Below, one piece after another: positions 1-5,641 of a stretch of DNA of 9,680 nucleotides. Numbering within the stretch: position 1 is the first letter of the stretch; every line of letters starts with the position of its first letter. The notes under the pieces were generated by a model. That model saw nothing but the letters and a program-made list of their open reading frames with translations, was not told the origin of the DNA and did no database searches. Position numbers and translations under genes: made by a program. The stretch is from an uncultured Clostridia bacterium (lineage in GTDB: Bacteria > Bacillota > Clostridia > Oscillospirales > Acutalibacteraceae), in the NCBI GenBank assembly GCA_937897215.1, contig CALCBQ010000009.1:1-9680 (forward strand), read 5' to 3'.

Positions 1-62
1 AGTTCCGACACTTTGCGCTTTGCATTTTGCACTTTGCATTCTGTTCGACAAACTCCAATTTA
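1..62 (-). repeat. Dispersed repeat copy A: TGCAAAG heptads with conserved flanks
   Basis: Read on the minus strand, this stretch runs TAAATTGGAGTTTGTCG (62 to 46), AA, a two-base spacer, GA, A, four tandem heptads (TGCAAAG, TGCAAAA, TGCAAAG, CGCAAAG), a short spacer and GGAACT (6 to 1). The same order of blocks occurs on the plus strand at 9600-9649, with two heptads instead of four. The 14-base length difference between AGTTT and GGAACT in the two copies is exactly two heptads. This is seen directly. That it is a genome-wide dispersed repeat is inferred. The element may continue beyond the left edge. Confidence 0.75.
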
Positions 63-91
63 CATAAAAATAGCGAGGTCAAAGCCTCGCT
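62..91 (-). terminator. Rho-independent terminator of the cohesin-like gene
   Basis: A 7-bp stem AGCGAGG/CCTCGCT (72-78 with 85-91) has a six-base loop. On the minus strand it is followed by ATTTTTATG, which ends the cohesin-like gene whose stop codon is six bases away. On the plus strand the hairpin is also followed by GTTTTTTATTT, so it could work in both directions. Confidence 0.75.
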
Positions 92-96
92 GTTTT

Positions 97-1008
97 TTAT
101 TTGTTCTCTTTTTTCTTTTTACCGATTAAGAATACTACTAAACCTAACGCTTCAACGCCTAACACCACTGCGACTGTTTTTACAACAATTTCTGCAGTTG
201 ATGTTTTTTCTACAATGTCCGCTGTTGGTTTTGTTGTTGGCTCATTTGTTGTGCTTTCTGCTGTATTCTCAACAAATGTTGTAGTTTCGGTAGTGGTTTC
301 TGTTGTGTTTTTTGTTGTGGTTTCAGTAGGCTTCAACTTATTGATTACCTGCTCTTTTTTATTTCCACATACAGAGCATTTTGCGGTTTTAAGACCTTTT
401 TCGGTTTCGGTTGCCTCTTTTTCAACTGTCCATTTACCGTATGTATGCTCAAGTTTTGCGATTGTATCTGTTGTAGTGTAACCACAAGCGCAAGTGCCCT
501 TTTTCTCGCCGCTTTCAGTACATGTTGCCTTTTTCACAACACTCCATTTCATATCAGTGTGTGAACATTTAACTGTTGCACCTGATGCGCTTACAGACAC
601 AAATTTGTCAGTCACATCAATAGCATCATTAACTGACAGTGAAATTTTTCCGTCTGTTTTAAGAACTTTCAATTTGAATGTTAAAAGTGTACCGCTTGCG
701 TTTATTGCATCAATTGAAGTGCCTGCATATTGAATTGTGCCGTTGCTTGATTTTGTTGTTGCAAAGAATAAATTTGATTCTTTAACCGAATCAGAAACAA
801 GTTGAAATTCAGATGTGTTGAATTTTACTGTAAACTGAATTCCTGCAAGACCTGAATTCGCCGAAAGATTTACCGAAACTGTAATTGTGTCGCCTACTGA
901 TGCAGAAGACATAGTCTTAACAGAAATTTTAGGGCTTGCCGCGTATGACGGAATCAAACACATACAAAAAATAATAATTGCAAATAAGATACTTAAAACT
1001 TTTTTCAT
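97..1008 (-). CDS. Secreted, membrane-anchored cohesin-like surface protein
   Basis: The 303-residue product has an N-terminal signal peptide (residues 1-23, cleavage near SYA/AS). A beta-rich region (about 26-147) begins PKISV and contains the GLAGIQFTVKFN segment typical of cohesin-type carbohydrate-binding-like folds. Two degenerate repeats of about 38 residues follow (148-186 and 188-225), patterned HTxxKWxVxKxAT...C-x-C-G...IxKL; the first has Cys 148, 163, 173 and 175, the second only 211 and 214. A Thr/Glu-rich linker (227-262), a hydrophobic segment (273-296) and a lysine tail KKKKENK end the protein. It probably sits outside the cell, held by the C-terminal helix. There is no LPXTG motif and no dockerin. 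The start is supported by GAGGTG six bases upstream. The cohesin call rests on recognition of the pattern, not a profile search; a partner is unknown, and no cellulosome gene lies nearby. Confidence 0.65.
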   Translation of the reverse strand: MKKVLSILFAIIIFCMCLIPSYAASPKISVKTMSSASVGDTITVSVNLSANSGLAGIQFTVKFNTSEFQLVSDSVKESNLFFATTKSSNGTIQYAGTSIDAINASGTLLTFKLKVLKTDGKISLSVNDAIDVTDKFVSVSASGATVKCSHTDMKWSVVKKATCTESGEKKGTCACGYTTTDTIAKLEHTYGKWTVEKEATETEKGLKTAKCSVCGNKKEQVINKLKPTETTTKNTTETTTETTTFVENTAESTTNEPTTKPTADIVEKTSTAEIVVKTVAVVLGVEALGLVVFLIGKKKKENK

Positions 1009-1029
1009 AGTTCACACCTCATACAGATA

Positions 1030-1057
1030 ATTATACAGTACTCACGAAAAAAGTCAA
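1030..1057 (-). promoter_or_regulatory. Sigma-A promoter of the cohesin-like gene
   Basis: On the minus strand, TTGACT (1057-1052) and a perfect TATAAT (1035-1030) are 16 bases apart. Transcription would start near 1023, leaving a leader of only about 15 bases, just enough for the GAGGTG ribosome binding site at 1020-1015. The -35 box contains the last bases of the upstream small gene: its TGA stop (1056-1054) is part of TTGACT. The cohesin-like gene therefore has its own promoter, though read-through from upstream is possible. Confidence 0.75.
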
Positions 1058-1293
1058 TTGATGTGATGTGAATGGTACATTTTTCGGGTATTCTGTTGAG
1101 AATAATAACTCGTCAGTTGCTTGCCGATAATTCGCGTATCTCTCTCCATTTCTCGCAGAGTAGTGATTTTACTGTTAAGTTCATACAGTTCAATCCCGTT
1201 CATCTCACATTTACGGGCAGAATAACCTGAAATTATCTCTTTCAAATCGTCTGCTTGTTTCAAATACTGCTTTCCTAACTCATACAAAGTCAT
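1054..1293 (-). CDS. Small helical protein of unknown function, likely LexA-controlled
   Basis: This 79-residue protein begins MTLYELGKQYLKQADDL. The ATG at 1293 is chosen over an upstream in-frame ATG at 1359 because a perfect AAAGGAGG (1306-1299) lies five bases before it, and because the upstream one would place the promoter and operator inside the coding region. The sequence is rich in Lys, Glu, Leu and Arg with no membrane segment or signal peptide. Residues 1-60 look like two amphipathic, possibly coiled-coil helices joined near GYSARKCEMNG, and the tail is polar and His-rich (YHSHHIN). I do not recognise a named family. The LexA-like box in its leader suggests DNA-damage induction. YneA-type division inhibitors are also small SOS proteins, but they carry a membrane segment and LysM domain, which this lacks. 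Confidence 0.75.
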   Translation of the reverse strand: MTLYELGKQYLKQADDLKEIISGYSARKCEMNGIELYELNSKITTLREMERDTRIIGKQLTSYYSQQNTRKMYHSHHIN

Positions 1294-1312
1294 TTCTGCC
1301 TCCTTTCTGTGC

Positions 1313-1326
1313 AGAACATTTGTTCG
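1313..1326 (-). promoter_or_regulatory. LexA (DinR/Cheo) box candidate
   Basis: On the minus strand the sequence is CGAACAAATGTTCT. It has the perfect GAAC-N4-GTTC core and matches 13 of 14 positions of the Firmicutes LexA consensus CGAACRNRYGTTYC (last base T instead of C). It lies about 12 bases past the -10 box and 7 bases before the ribosome binding site, so bound LexA would sit on the start of transcription. The consensus is established for Bacillus; its use here is inferred. Confidence 0.65.
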
Positions 1327-1337
1327 GCACGAAAAGT

Positions 1338-1366
1338 ATAATATCACGGTAAATAACATTTTTCAA
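1338..1366 (-). promoter_or_regulatory. Sigma-A promoter of the small helical protein gene
   Basis: On the minus strand TTGAAA (1366-1361) and TATTAT (1343-1338) are separated by the ideal 17 bases. The predicted start near 1331 leaves a leader of about 38 bases that contains the LexA-like box and a perfect ribosome binding site. Confidence 0.7.
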
Positions 1367-1377
1367 TAAAGGCAAAA

Positions 1378-1408
1378 GAAAAATAGTCCACGAAAATGGA
1401 CTGTTTTT
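1378..1408 (-). terminator. Hairpin with T-runs on both sides, probable terminator
   Basis: A 6-bp stem AGTCCA/TGGACT (1385-1390 with 1397-1402) has a CGAAAA loop. On the minus strand it is followed by ATTTTTCTTTT, and on the plus strand by GTTTTT. With no plus-strand gene upstream, its likely role is as a second barrier behind the phosphatase-fold gene, insulating the small-gene promoter that follows. Confidence 0.55.
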
Positions 1409-1447
1409 AAAAGTTAGTTGTAACAAAAATAAGTTTGATTTTTATTC

Positions 1448-1466
1448 AATAAATTTGAGTTTGTCG
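1448..1466 (+). repeat. Dispersed motif copy C (TAAATTnnAGTTTGTCG)
   Basis: AATAAATTTGAGTTTGTCG here matches 17 of 19 bases of AATAAATTATAGTTTGTCG at 9600-9618, and its last 17 bases match the minus-strand sequence at 62-46 apart from one of the two variable bases. Unlike the other copies it is not followed by TGCAAAG heptads but, 22 bases on, by the GC-rich palindrome. The sequence match is direct; a common origin is inferred. Confidence 0.6.
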
Positions 1467-1477
1467 GGATGATTATT

Positions 1478-1522
1478 TTTTAAAACAAACGGTAGGGCGG
1501 GGTCAAGACCCCACCCTACCGT
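1478..1522 (-). terminator. GC-rich 16-bp palindrome, likely terminator of the phosphatase-fold gene
   Basis: Positions 1489-1504 pair with 1507-1522 (ACGGTAGGG...CCCTACCGT). The only imperfect position, 1498 with 1513, is C-A in plus-strand RNA but a G-U wobble in minus-strand RNA, so the hairpin is complete only in the minus-strand transcript. There it is followed by TTTGTTTTAAAA, as expected of a terminator about 50 bases after the upstream gene's stop. Its GC-rich stem stands out from the AT-rich spacer and resembles GC-rich GTAGGG-type dispersed palindromes of gut Clostridia; that resemblance is from memory. Confidence 0.6.
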
Positions 1523-1568
1523 ATTTTGTGTTTTTTAGATTTTTCGCTTTCCCACAATGACACAGCAG

Positions 1569-2483
1569 TTATTCCGCTTTCAATACGGCACTTATCATAT
1601 AATGGTCAGAAATATATGTTTCTGTATTTGTGTCTGTGTGCACTTTGTAATCGCTCGCTGTAAAGCCCTTTGTGAAGATGTAGTCAATTGGCTCAATATC
1701 TTCAACTTCACCCCAACCATTGAATGTAGGAGTTTTATCCCAACCACTTGCGTTTGTATATCCCTTGTTATCAAGAAGTTTTACCGATTCGCCGTCGTTA
1801 TATTGATTGAAATCCCCTGTGATTACAATAGGTGCATTTTCATATTTGTTTGCAAGTTTTTCTGCACATTCAGAAACCAATTTGCCACCAAGATTTTGTG
1901 CTTCTACGCTTGTGTTGTCAAAATGTGTATTCAAATGGATGTATGTAAATCCGTTTGACTTGTTCTCGAGCACAACATAAGAGCATACTCTGTGGCAACC
2001 AGCACCCTCGAATCGAGATTCTTGGTCGGGTGTTTCTGAAATCCAGAATGTATCACTTTCAACAAGATTGTACTTGTCTTTAAGATAAAAAATACCATTC
2101 ATTTCGGACTGTGTCTCGTTTGCATCTCCACCGCGTTTAACTCCGTAGTAGTTATATTGCGGTAATAATTCTTTAAGGTCAGCAACCCATAAACTGTTTA
2201 TTTCTTGCACGCCTAACGAGTCGGGGAGTGTGTTGTTAAGCTGATTAGCCCAAAGGTGCATTCTTCGTGTAGTGTATGTACCTTTAAGAAGATTGCCCCA
2301 AGGTGCTGCGGTATTATAACTTGCAATAAGAATGTTATCGTTATTCTCAATTCTTTCTTGTGCAGATTTAATTTCAACTTCAGGTTTCATAGGAAAAGTC
2401 ATAAAAAATCCCCCAATTAAGATTGCAATAATAAGTAAGAATGAAATTACTACTGAAAGTATTATTTTAATTTTTTTAGACAT
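1569..2483 (-). CDS. Membrane-anchored endonuclease/exonuclease/phosphatase-family enzyme
   Basis: The 304-residue protein has a short basic N-terminus and one membrane segment (about 7-29), so it is probably an uncleaved signal anchor with the enzyme domain outside. The domain (about 50-302) carries the metal-dependent phosphoesterase motifs of the DNase I/exonuclease III/sphingomyelinase superfamily in order: SYN (N57), QE (E94, metal ligand), HLNTHFD (catalytic-type H187 and D189), GDFN (D224, N226), PIDYIF (D267) and SDH (D293, H294). All key residues are present, so it should be active. The substrate cannot be read from sequence; nucleic acid, phospholipid head groups and sugar or inositol phosphates are all known in the family. 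AAAGGA lies upstream of the ATG with a longish spacer of about nine bases, so translation may be moderate. It is divergent from trkA across the hairpin array and is not visibly linked to potassium transport. Confidence 0.85.
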   Translation of the reverse strand: MSKKIKIILSVVISFLLIIAILIGGFFMTFPMKPEVEIKSAQERIENNDNILIASYNTAAPWGNLLKGTYTTRRMHLWANQLNNTLPDSLGVQEINSLWVADLKELLPQYNYYGVKRGGDANETQSEMNGIFYLKDKYNLVESDTFWISETPDQESRFEGAGCHRVCSYVVLENKSNGFTYIHLNTHFDNTSVEAQNLGGKLVSECAEKLANKYENAPIVITGDFNQYNDGESVKLLDNKGYTNASGWDKTPTFNGWGEVEDIEPIDYIFTKGFTASDYKVHTDTNTETYISDHYMISAVLKAE

Positions 2484-2503
2484 AAATATCAGTCCTTTTT
2501 AAT

Positions 2504-2719
2504 ATCTGCATAGCAGATTTCATCTGAGTAACACGAAGATTTCATCACGAAGTGATTTCATTTGTCGAAGACATATTTCATTCAGTAACGATTTTTATGA
2601 ATGAAATCATCCTAACGGATGATGAAATCGAATAAATTCGGTGAAATCTTTTAATGAATTAAAAGATGAAATCCAATCTGCGATTGGATAAATTGATATG
2701 AAGAGTCATATCAATTTAT
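2504..2719. repeat. Mirror-symmetric array of about ten short hairpins punctuated by ATGAAATC
   Basis: This fills most of the 319-base gap between the divergent phosphatase-fold and trkA genes. GATTTCAT or a variant recurs at 2516, 2538, 2554 and 2574; its reverse complement ATGAAATC or a variant recurs at 2601, 2622, 2641 and 2666. Most intervals hold a separate inverted repeat: 2504-2518 (6-bp stem), 2544-2556 (5), 2563-2573 (4), 2575-2607 (10, joining the two arms), 2606-2623 (7), 2629-2640 (5), 2646-2667 (10), 2671-2689 (8) and 2688-2719 (13). The 2522-2540 interval is weak. Stem sequences differ from hairpin to hairpin while pairing and punctuation are kept, as expected if structure is selected or if units were made by a structure-copying process. 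No ORF is supported inside. I know no named family for it. Confidence 0.8.
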
Positions 2720-2721
2720 AA

Positions 2722-2763
2722 TTTATCACAAAAACATTGTAAAATCAATTGTGTTGTGATAAA
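2722..2763. promoter_or_regulatory. 10-bp inverted repeat at the trkA promoter, operator or hairpin candidate
   Basis: TTTATCACAA (2722-2731) is repeated in exact inverted form as TTGTGATAAA (2754-2763), with 22 bases between. The right arm covers the proposed trkA -35 box, so a dimeric protein bound here could block or tune transcription. It might equally be one more unit of the hairpin array. The repeat is seen; the role is inferred. Confidence 0.4.
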
Positions 2764-2781
2764 ATAACTTTCAGTTATAAT
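2754..2781 (+). promoter_or_regulatory. Probable sigma-A promoter of trkA-trkH
   Basis: TTGTGA (2754-2759) and a perfect TATAAT (2776-2781) are 16 bases apart, about 21 bases before the trkA ATG. If used, the leader is only about 15 bases and holds AAGGTG (2789-2794), so the hairpin array would lie upstream of the start and outside the trkA message. Confidence 0.5.
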
Positions 2782-2802
2782 TATTTTTAAGGTGATTATA
2801 TT

Positions 2803-4161
2803 ATGAAGATTATAATTGTGGGCGACGGCAAAGTCGGTGCAACTCTTGTTGAGCATCTTTCTCTTGAGGGACACGACATAGTTGTCATTGATAAAAACCA
2901 AAAAGTTCTTGAACAATTAGTAAATTCATATGATGTTATGGGCGTTTGCGGAAACGGTGCAAGTTATGAGGTGCAGTTGGAAGCAGGCGTTGATGATGCA
3001 GAACTTTTCATAGCAGCAACATCTTCTGATGAACTTAACATTCTTTCTTGTCTTATGGCAAAAAAGGCGGGCGCAGAGCATACAATTGCGCGTGTGCGTA
3101 CTCCCGACTACTTGAAGCAGACTCCGTTTTTCAAAGATGAGTTAGGACTCAGTATGGTTGTAAATCCTGAATATGACGCGGCTAATGAAATTGCAAAAGT
3201 ACTTCGTTTTCCTAATGCTACAAATATTGAAACTTTTTATCGTGGGCTTGTTGACCTTGCAGAAATCAAACTTGAAGCAGGCAACCCCTTATGCGATATG
3301 CAGTTGAATGAAATTTTTAATGCATTCGGTATTAAAATCCTTATTTGCGCAGTGCAGAGAAAAGACGAAGTTGTTATTCCTCGTGGCGATTTCATACTTA
3401 AAGCAGGAGACAGAATTCACATTACAGCTCCTCGCGGAGTTCTTGTGGACTTTATGAAAAAACTTAAGATTTATAAACAGCGCACAAAGAATATTATGAT
3501 TATTGGTGGCGGTAAGATGGGTTACTATCTTGCTCGCCAACTTTGTGAAACAGGTGGCTACAATGTGAAAATCATTGAGCAGGATGCAGACCGCTGTGAA
3601 CATCTTTGCGAAATATTGCCTGATGCCAATATAATTCACGGCGACGGCACTGACAGAGCAGTACTTATGGAGCAAGGTGTTGAAGGACAAGACGCTTTTG
3701 TTGCCCTTACAACCATTGATGAAGAGAATATTATCTCTGCTATGTATGCAAAATCTCTTGGAATCGGCAAAACTGTTGCAAAGGTAAACAGAGTTTCATA
3801 TCAGGTGCTTGAAAGTATTGGTATGGATAGCGCTTTCTCATCAAAGGCAATCGCTGCAAACAGAATTGTGGCTTATGTAAGAGCACTTGAAAATTCAGGG
3901 GAAGAATCAAGCGTAATCACACTTTATAAGCTTGTTGGCGGTCAGGTTGAAGCCCTTGAATTTAATATAAATTCTGATTTCGAGGAAATCGGTGTACCGC
4001 TTAAAGATATTAAACTTAAAGAGGATACCCTTATTGCTTGTATTATAAGAAATCATAAGGTTATATTCCCCGGCGGTAACGATTGCATTGAAAAAGATGA
4101 CAATCTTGTTGTGGTTACAAAGCGTAATCATATCAGCAGTATTAACGAAATTTTTGAATAA
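2803..4161 (+). CDS. trkA: Trk potassium uptake system NAD-binding regulatory protein TrkA
   Basis: The 452-residue cytoplasmic protein has the double architecture of full-length TrkA (E. coli TrkA is 458 residues). It has RCK/Rossmann domain 1 (1-120, GDGKVG at 7-12, acidic D30 ending strand 2), TrkA_C domain 1 (about 140-222), RCK domain 2 (about 229-350, GGGKMG at 235-240, E259) and TrkA_C domain 2 (about 370-452). Both nucleotide-binding loops look intact. TrkA assembles as a ring beneath the TrkH dimer and gates potassium flow in response to NAD(H), ATP/ADP or related ligands. AAGGTG stands before the ATG. The gene is followed 11 bases later by trkH in the same direction, so the two form an operon. 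No ydaO-type c-di-AMP riboswitch, which precedes potassium transporters in some Firmicutes, is seen upstream. Confidence 0.95.
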   Translation: MKIIIVGDGKVGATLVEHLSLEGHDIVVIDKNQKVLEQLVNSYDVMGVCGNGASYEVQLEAGVDDAELFIAATSSDELNILSCLMAKKAGAEHTIARVRTPDYLKQTPFFKDELGLSMVVNPEYDAANEIAKVLRFPNATNIETFYRGLVDLAEIKLEAGNPLCDMQLNEIFNAFGIKILICAVQRKDEVVIPRGDFILKAGDRIHITAPRGVLVDFMKKLKIYKQRTKNIMIIGGGKMGYYLARQLCETGGYNVKIIEQDADRCEHLCEILPDANIIHGDGTDRAVLMEQGVEGQDAFVALTTIDEENIISAMYAKSLGIGKTVAKVNRVSYQVLESIGMDSAFSSKAIAANRIVAYVRALENSGEESSVITLYKLVGGQVEALEFNINSDFEEIGVPLKDIKLKEDTLIACIIRNHKVIFPGGNDCIEKDDNLVVVTKRNHISSINEIFE

Positions 4162-4172
4162 GGCGAAAACAA

Positions 4173-5618
4173 ATGAATTATAAAATGGTTTTGAAAACCG
4201 TAGGTAGACTTTTACAGACAGAAGCATTGCTTATGTTATTGCCTATGGCGGTTTCATTTTACTACAAAGAGAATACAAGCGTTGTTTTCGGAATAGTTAT
4301 AGCACTTTTGATTGTTACAGGTTCGCTTATGACTTTGCCGAAATTACAGAACAGGTGCGTTTATGCCCGTGAAGGATTTGTGATTGTATCGCTTTCATGG
4401 ATGCTCTTATCACTTTTTGGTGCACTACCTTTTGTATTTTCAGGTGCAATTCCATCTTTTGTGGATGCACTTTTTGAAACAGTATCAGGTTTTACGACAA
4501 CAGGCGCATCAATTCTGAACAATATTGAGGCGTTGCCAAAAAGCTTGTTGTTCTGGCGTTCATTCACTCATTGGATTGGTGGTATGGGCATAATTGTCTT
4601 TGTTCTTGCAATTCTTCCGCAGAAAGATATGCAGTCAATGCACATTTTAAGAGCAGAAGTGCCGGGACCTACTGTTGGCAAGCTTGTATCTAAAACGACA
4701 GTAACAGCTCGTATTCTGTATATTATTTATGGAGTTTTGACGGTGGCAGAAATCGTCGCATTACTTTGTTGTGATATGCCACTGTTTGATAGTGTTACAA
4801 CTGCATTTGCAACGGCAGGAACAGGCGGATTTTCAGTAAAAAATGCAAGTATTGCCGCCTATGGTAATCTTGGTGCAGAAATAGTAATATCACTGTTTAT
4901 GTTACTTTTCGGTATAAATTTTAATCTGTTTTATCTTTTTCTTATGAAACAGTTTAAGCGCGTGCTCAAAAGTGAGGAACTGTGGACATATCTAACCGTC
5001 ATAGGTGTGGCGGTAGTTCTTGTAACAATGAATATTTACCCAATGGTTGAATCTTTCGGTACCGCTTTGCGACAGGCGGGCTTTCAGGTAATTTCAATTA
5101 TCACAACAACAGGATTTGTAACAGCAGATTTCGGTCAGTGGCCCGCTTTGTCCCAGATGATAATTGTTACACTTATGTTTTTAGGCGCTTGTGCCGGCTC
5201 AACAGGTGGCGGTCTTAAAGTGGGCAGAATGATAATTCTTGTGAAATCTGCATTCCGTGAATTGCGTCGTGCAATAAATCCTAACCGAGTGAAAGCCATT
5301 AAACTTGACGGTGCAGTTATTGAAAAAGATGTTGTAATTACAACATCAACATACTTTGTTATTTATATGTTTATAATCGGTATTTCATCATTTGTTTTAA
5401 CGATAGATAATTTTGATTTCACTACAACAGTTACAGCGGTTGTAACTTGTATAAACAATGTCGGACCTGGTCTTGCTGCAGTTGGTCCCGTTGAGAATTT
5501 TGCTGATTTCAGTGATTTTTCAAAACTTGTATTATCACTAAATATGCTTATAGGCAGAATTGAAATATTCCCTGTTTTAATCTTGTTTATGCGCTCAACA
5601 TGGAAAAAAAGTACTTGA
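4173..5618 (+). CDS. trkH: Trk potassium uptake system membrane subunit TrkH
   Basis: The 481-residue integral membrane protein is close to the usual TrkH length (E. coli 483). The four pore repeats are visible through their filter segments: SGFTTTGAS (105-113), ATAGTGGFSV (213-222), TTTGFVTADF (311-320) and NNVGPGLAAVGP (428-439). HWIGGMGI (133-140) is the conserved stretch after the first filter, and GACAGSTGGGLKVGR (338-352) matches the conserved glycine-rich intramembrane gate region. It carries K+ (often with Na+ or H+ coupling in the family) across the cytoplasmic membrane under control of TrkA. The ribosome binding site is weak (AAGG overlapping the trkA stop), suggesting translation coupled to trkA. 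The stop codon lies inside the terminator stem, so the last codons (WKKST) are encoded by the hairpin's left arm. Confidence 0.95.
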   Translation: MNYKMVLKTVGRLLQTEALLMLLPMAVSFYYKENTSVVFGIVIALLIVTGSLMTLPKLQNRCVYAREGFVIVSLSWMLLSLFGALPFVFSGAIPSFVDALFETVSGFTTTGASILNNIEALPKSLLFWRSFTHWIGGMGIIVFVLAILPQKDMQSMHILRAEVPGPTVGKLVSKTTVTARILYIIYGVLTVAEIVALLCCDMPLFDSVTTAFATAGTGGFSVKNASIAAYGNLGAEIVISLFMLLFGINFNLFYLFLMKQFKRVLKSEELWTYLTVIGVAVVLVTMNIYPMVESFGTALRQAGFQVISIITTTGFVTADFGQWPALSQMIIVTLMFLGACAGSTGGGLKVGRMIILVKSAFRELRRAINPNRVKAIKLDGAVIEKDVVITTSTYFVIYMFIIGISSFVLTIDNFDFTTTVTAVVTCINNVGPGLAAVGPVENFADFSDFSKLVLSLNMLIGRIEIFPVLILFMRSTWKKST

Positions 5619-5641
5619 GAAAACTCTCAAGTACTTTTTTT
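5604..5641. terminator. Shared bidirectional terminator of trkH and ktrA
   Basis: A perfect 17-bp stem (5604-5620 with 5625-5641) closes an AAAC loop. Each end carries seven A on the left and seven T on the right, so either strand's transcript has a hairpin followed by a U-run. The trkH stop (5616-5618) is in the stem, and the ktrA stop (5642-5640, minus) overlaps its right edge. The convergent genes are thus separated by only 21 bases, all of it terminator. Confidence 0.9.

Noticed and set aside
97..162. Sortase (LPXTG) anchor at the C-terminus of the cohesin-like protein
   Set aside because: The hydrophobic segment and lysine tail are present, but no LPXTG-like motif precedes them.
27..733. 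Plus-strand ORFs over the cohesin-like gene
   Set aside because: They are antisense shadows with low-complexity, Leu/Phe/Val-rich products, no ribosome binding sites and no family signal.
1054..1359. Longer 101-residue version of the small helical protein
   Set aside because: The first 22 residues would come from the -10 box, start site and LexA-like box. The internal ATG at 1293 has a perfect AAAGGAGG and is preferred.
1557..1958. Plus-strand 133-residue ORF opposite the phosphatase-fold gene
   Set aside because: It lies within a gene carrying all family motifs on the other strand. Its Cys/Phe-rich product is typical of antisense translation.
2504..2719. CRISPR array
   Set aside because: The repeated unit is only about 8 bases, intervals are 16-25 bases and mostly palindromic, and orientation flips in the middle. 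No cas genes are present.
2716..2916. Minus-strand 66-residue ORF across the trkA start
   Set aside because: It overlaps the trkA promoter, ribosome binding site and first codons, and shows no recognisable product or ribosome binding site.
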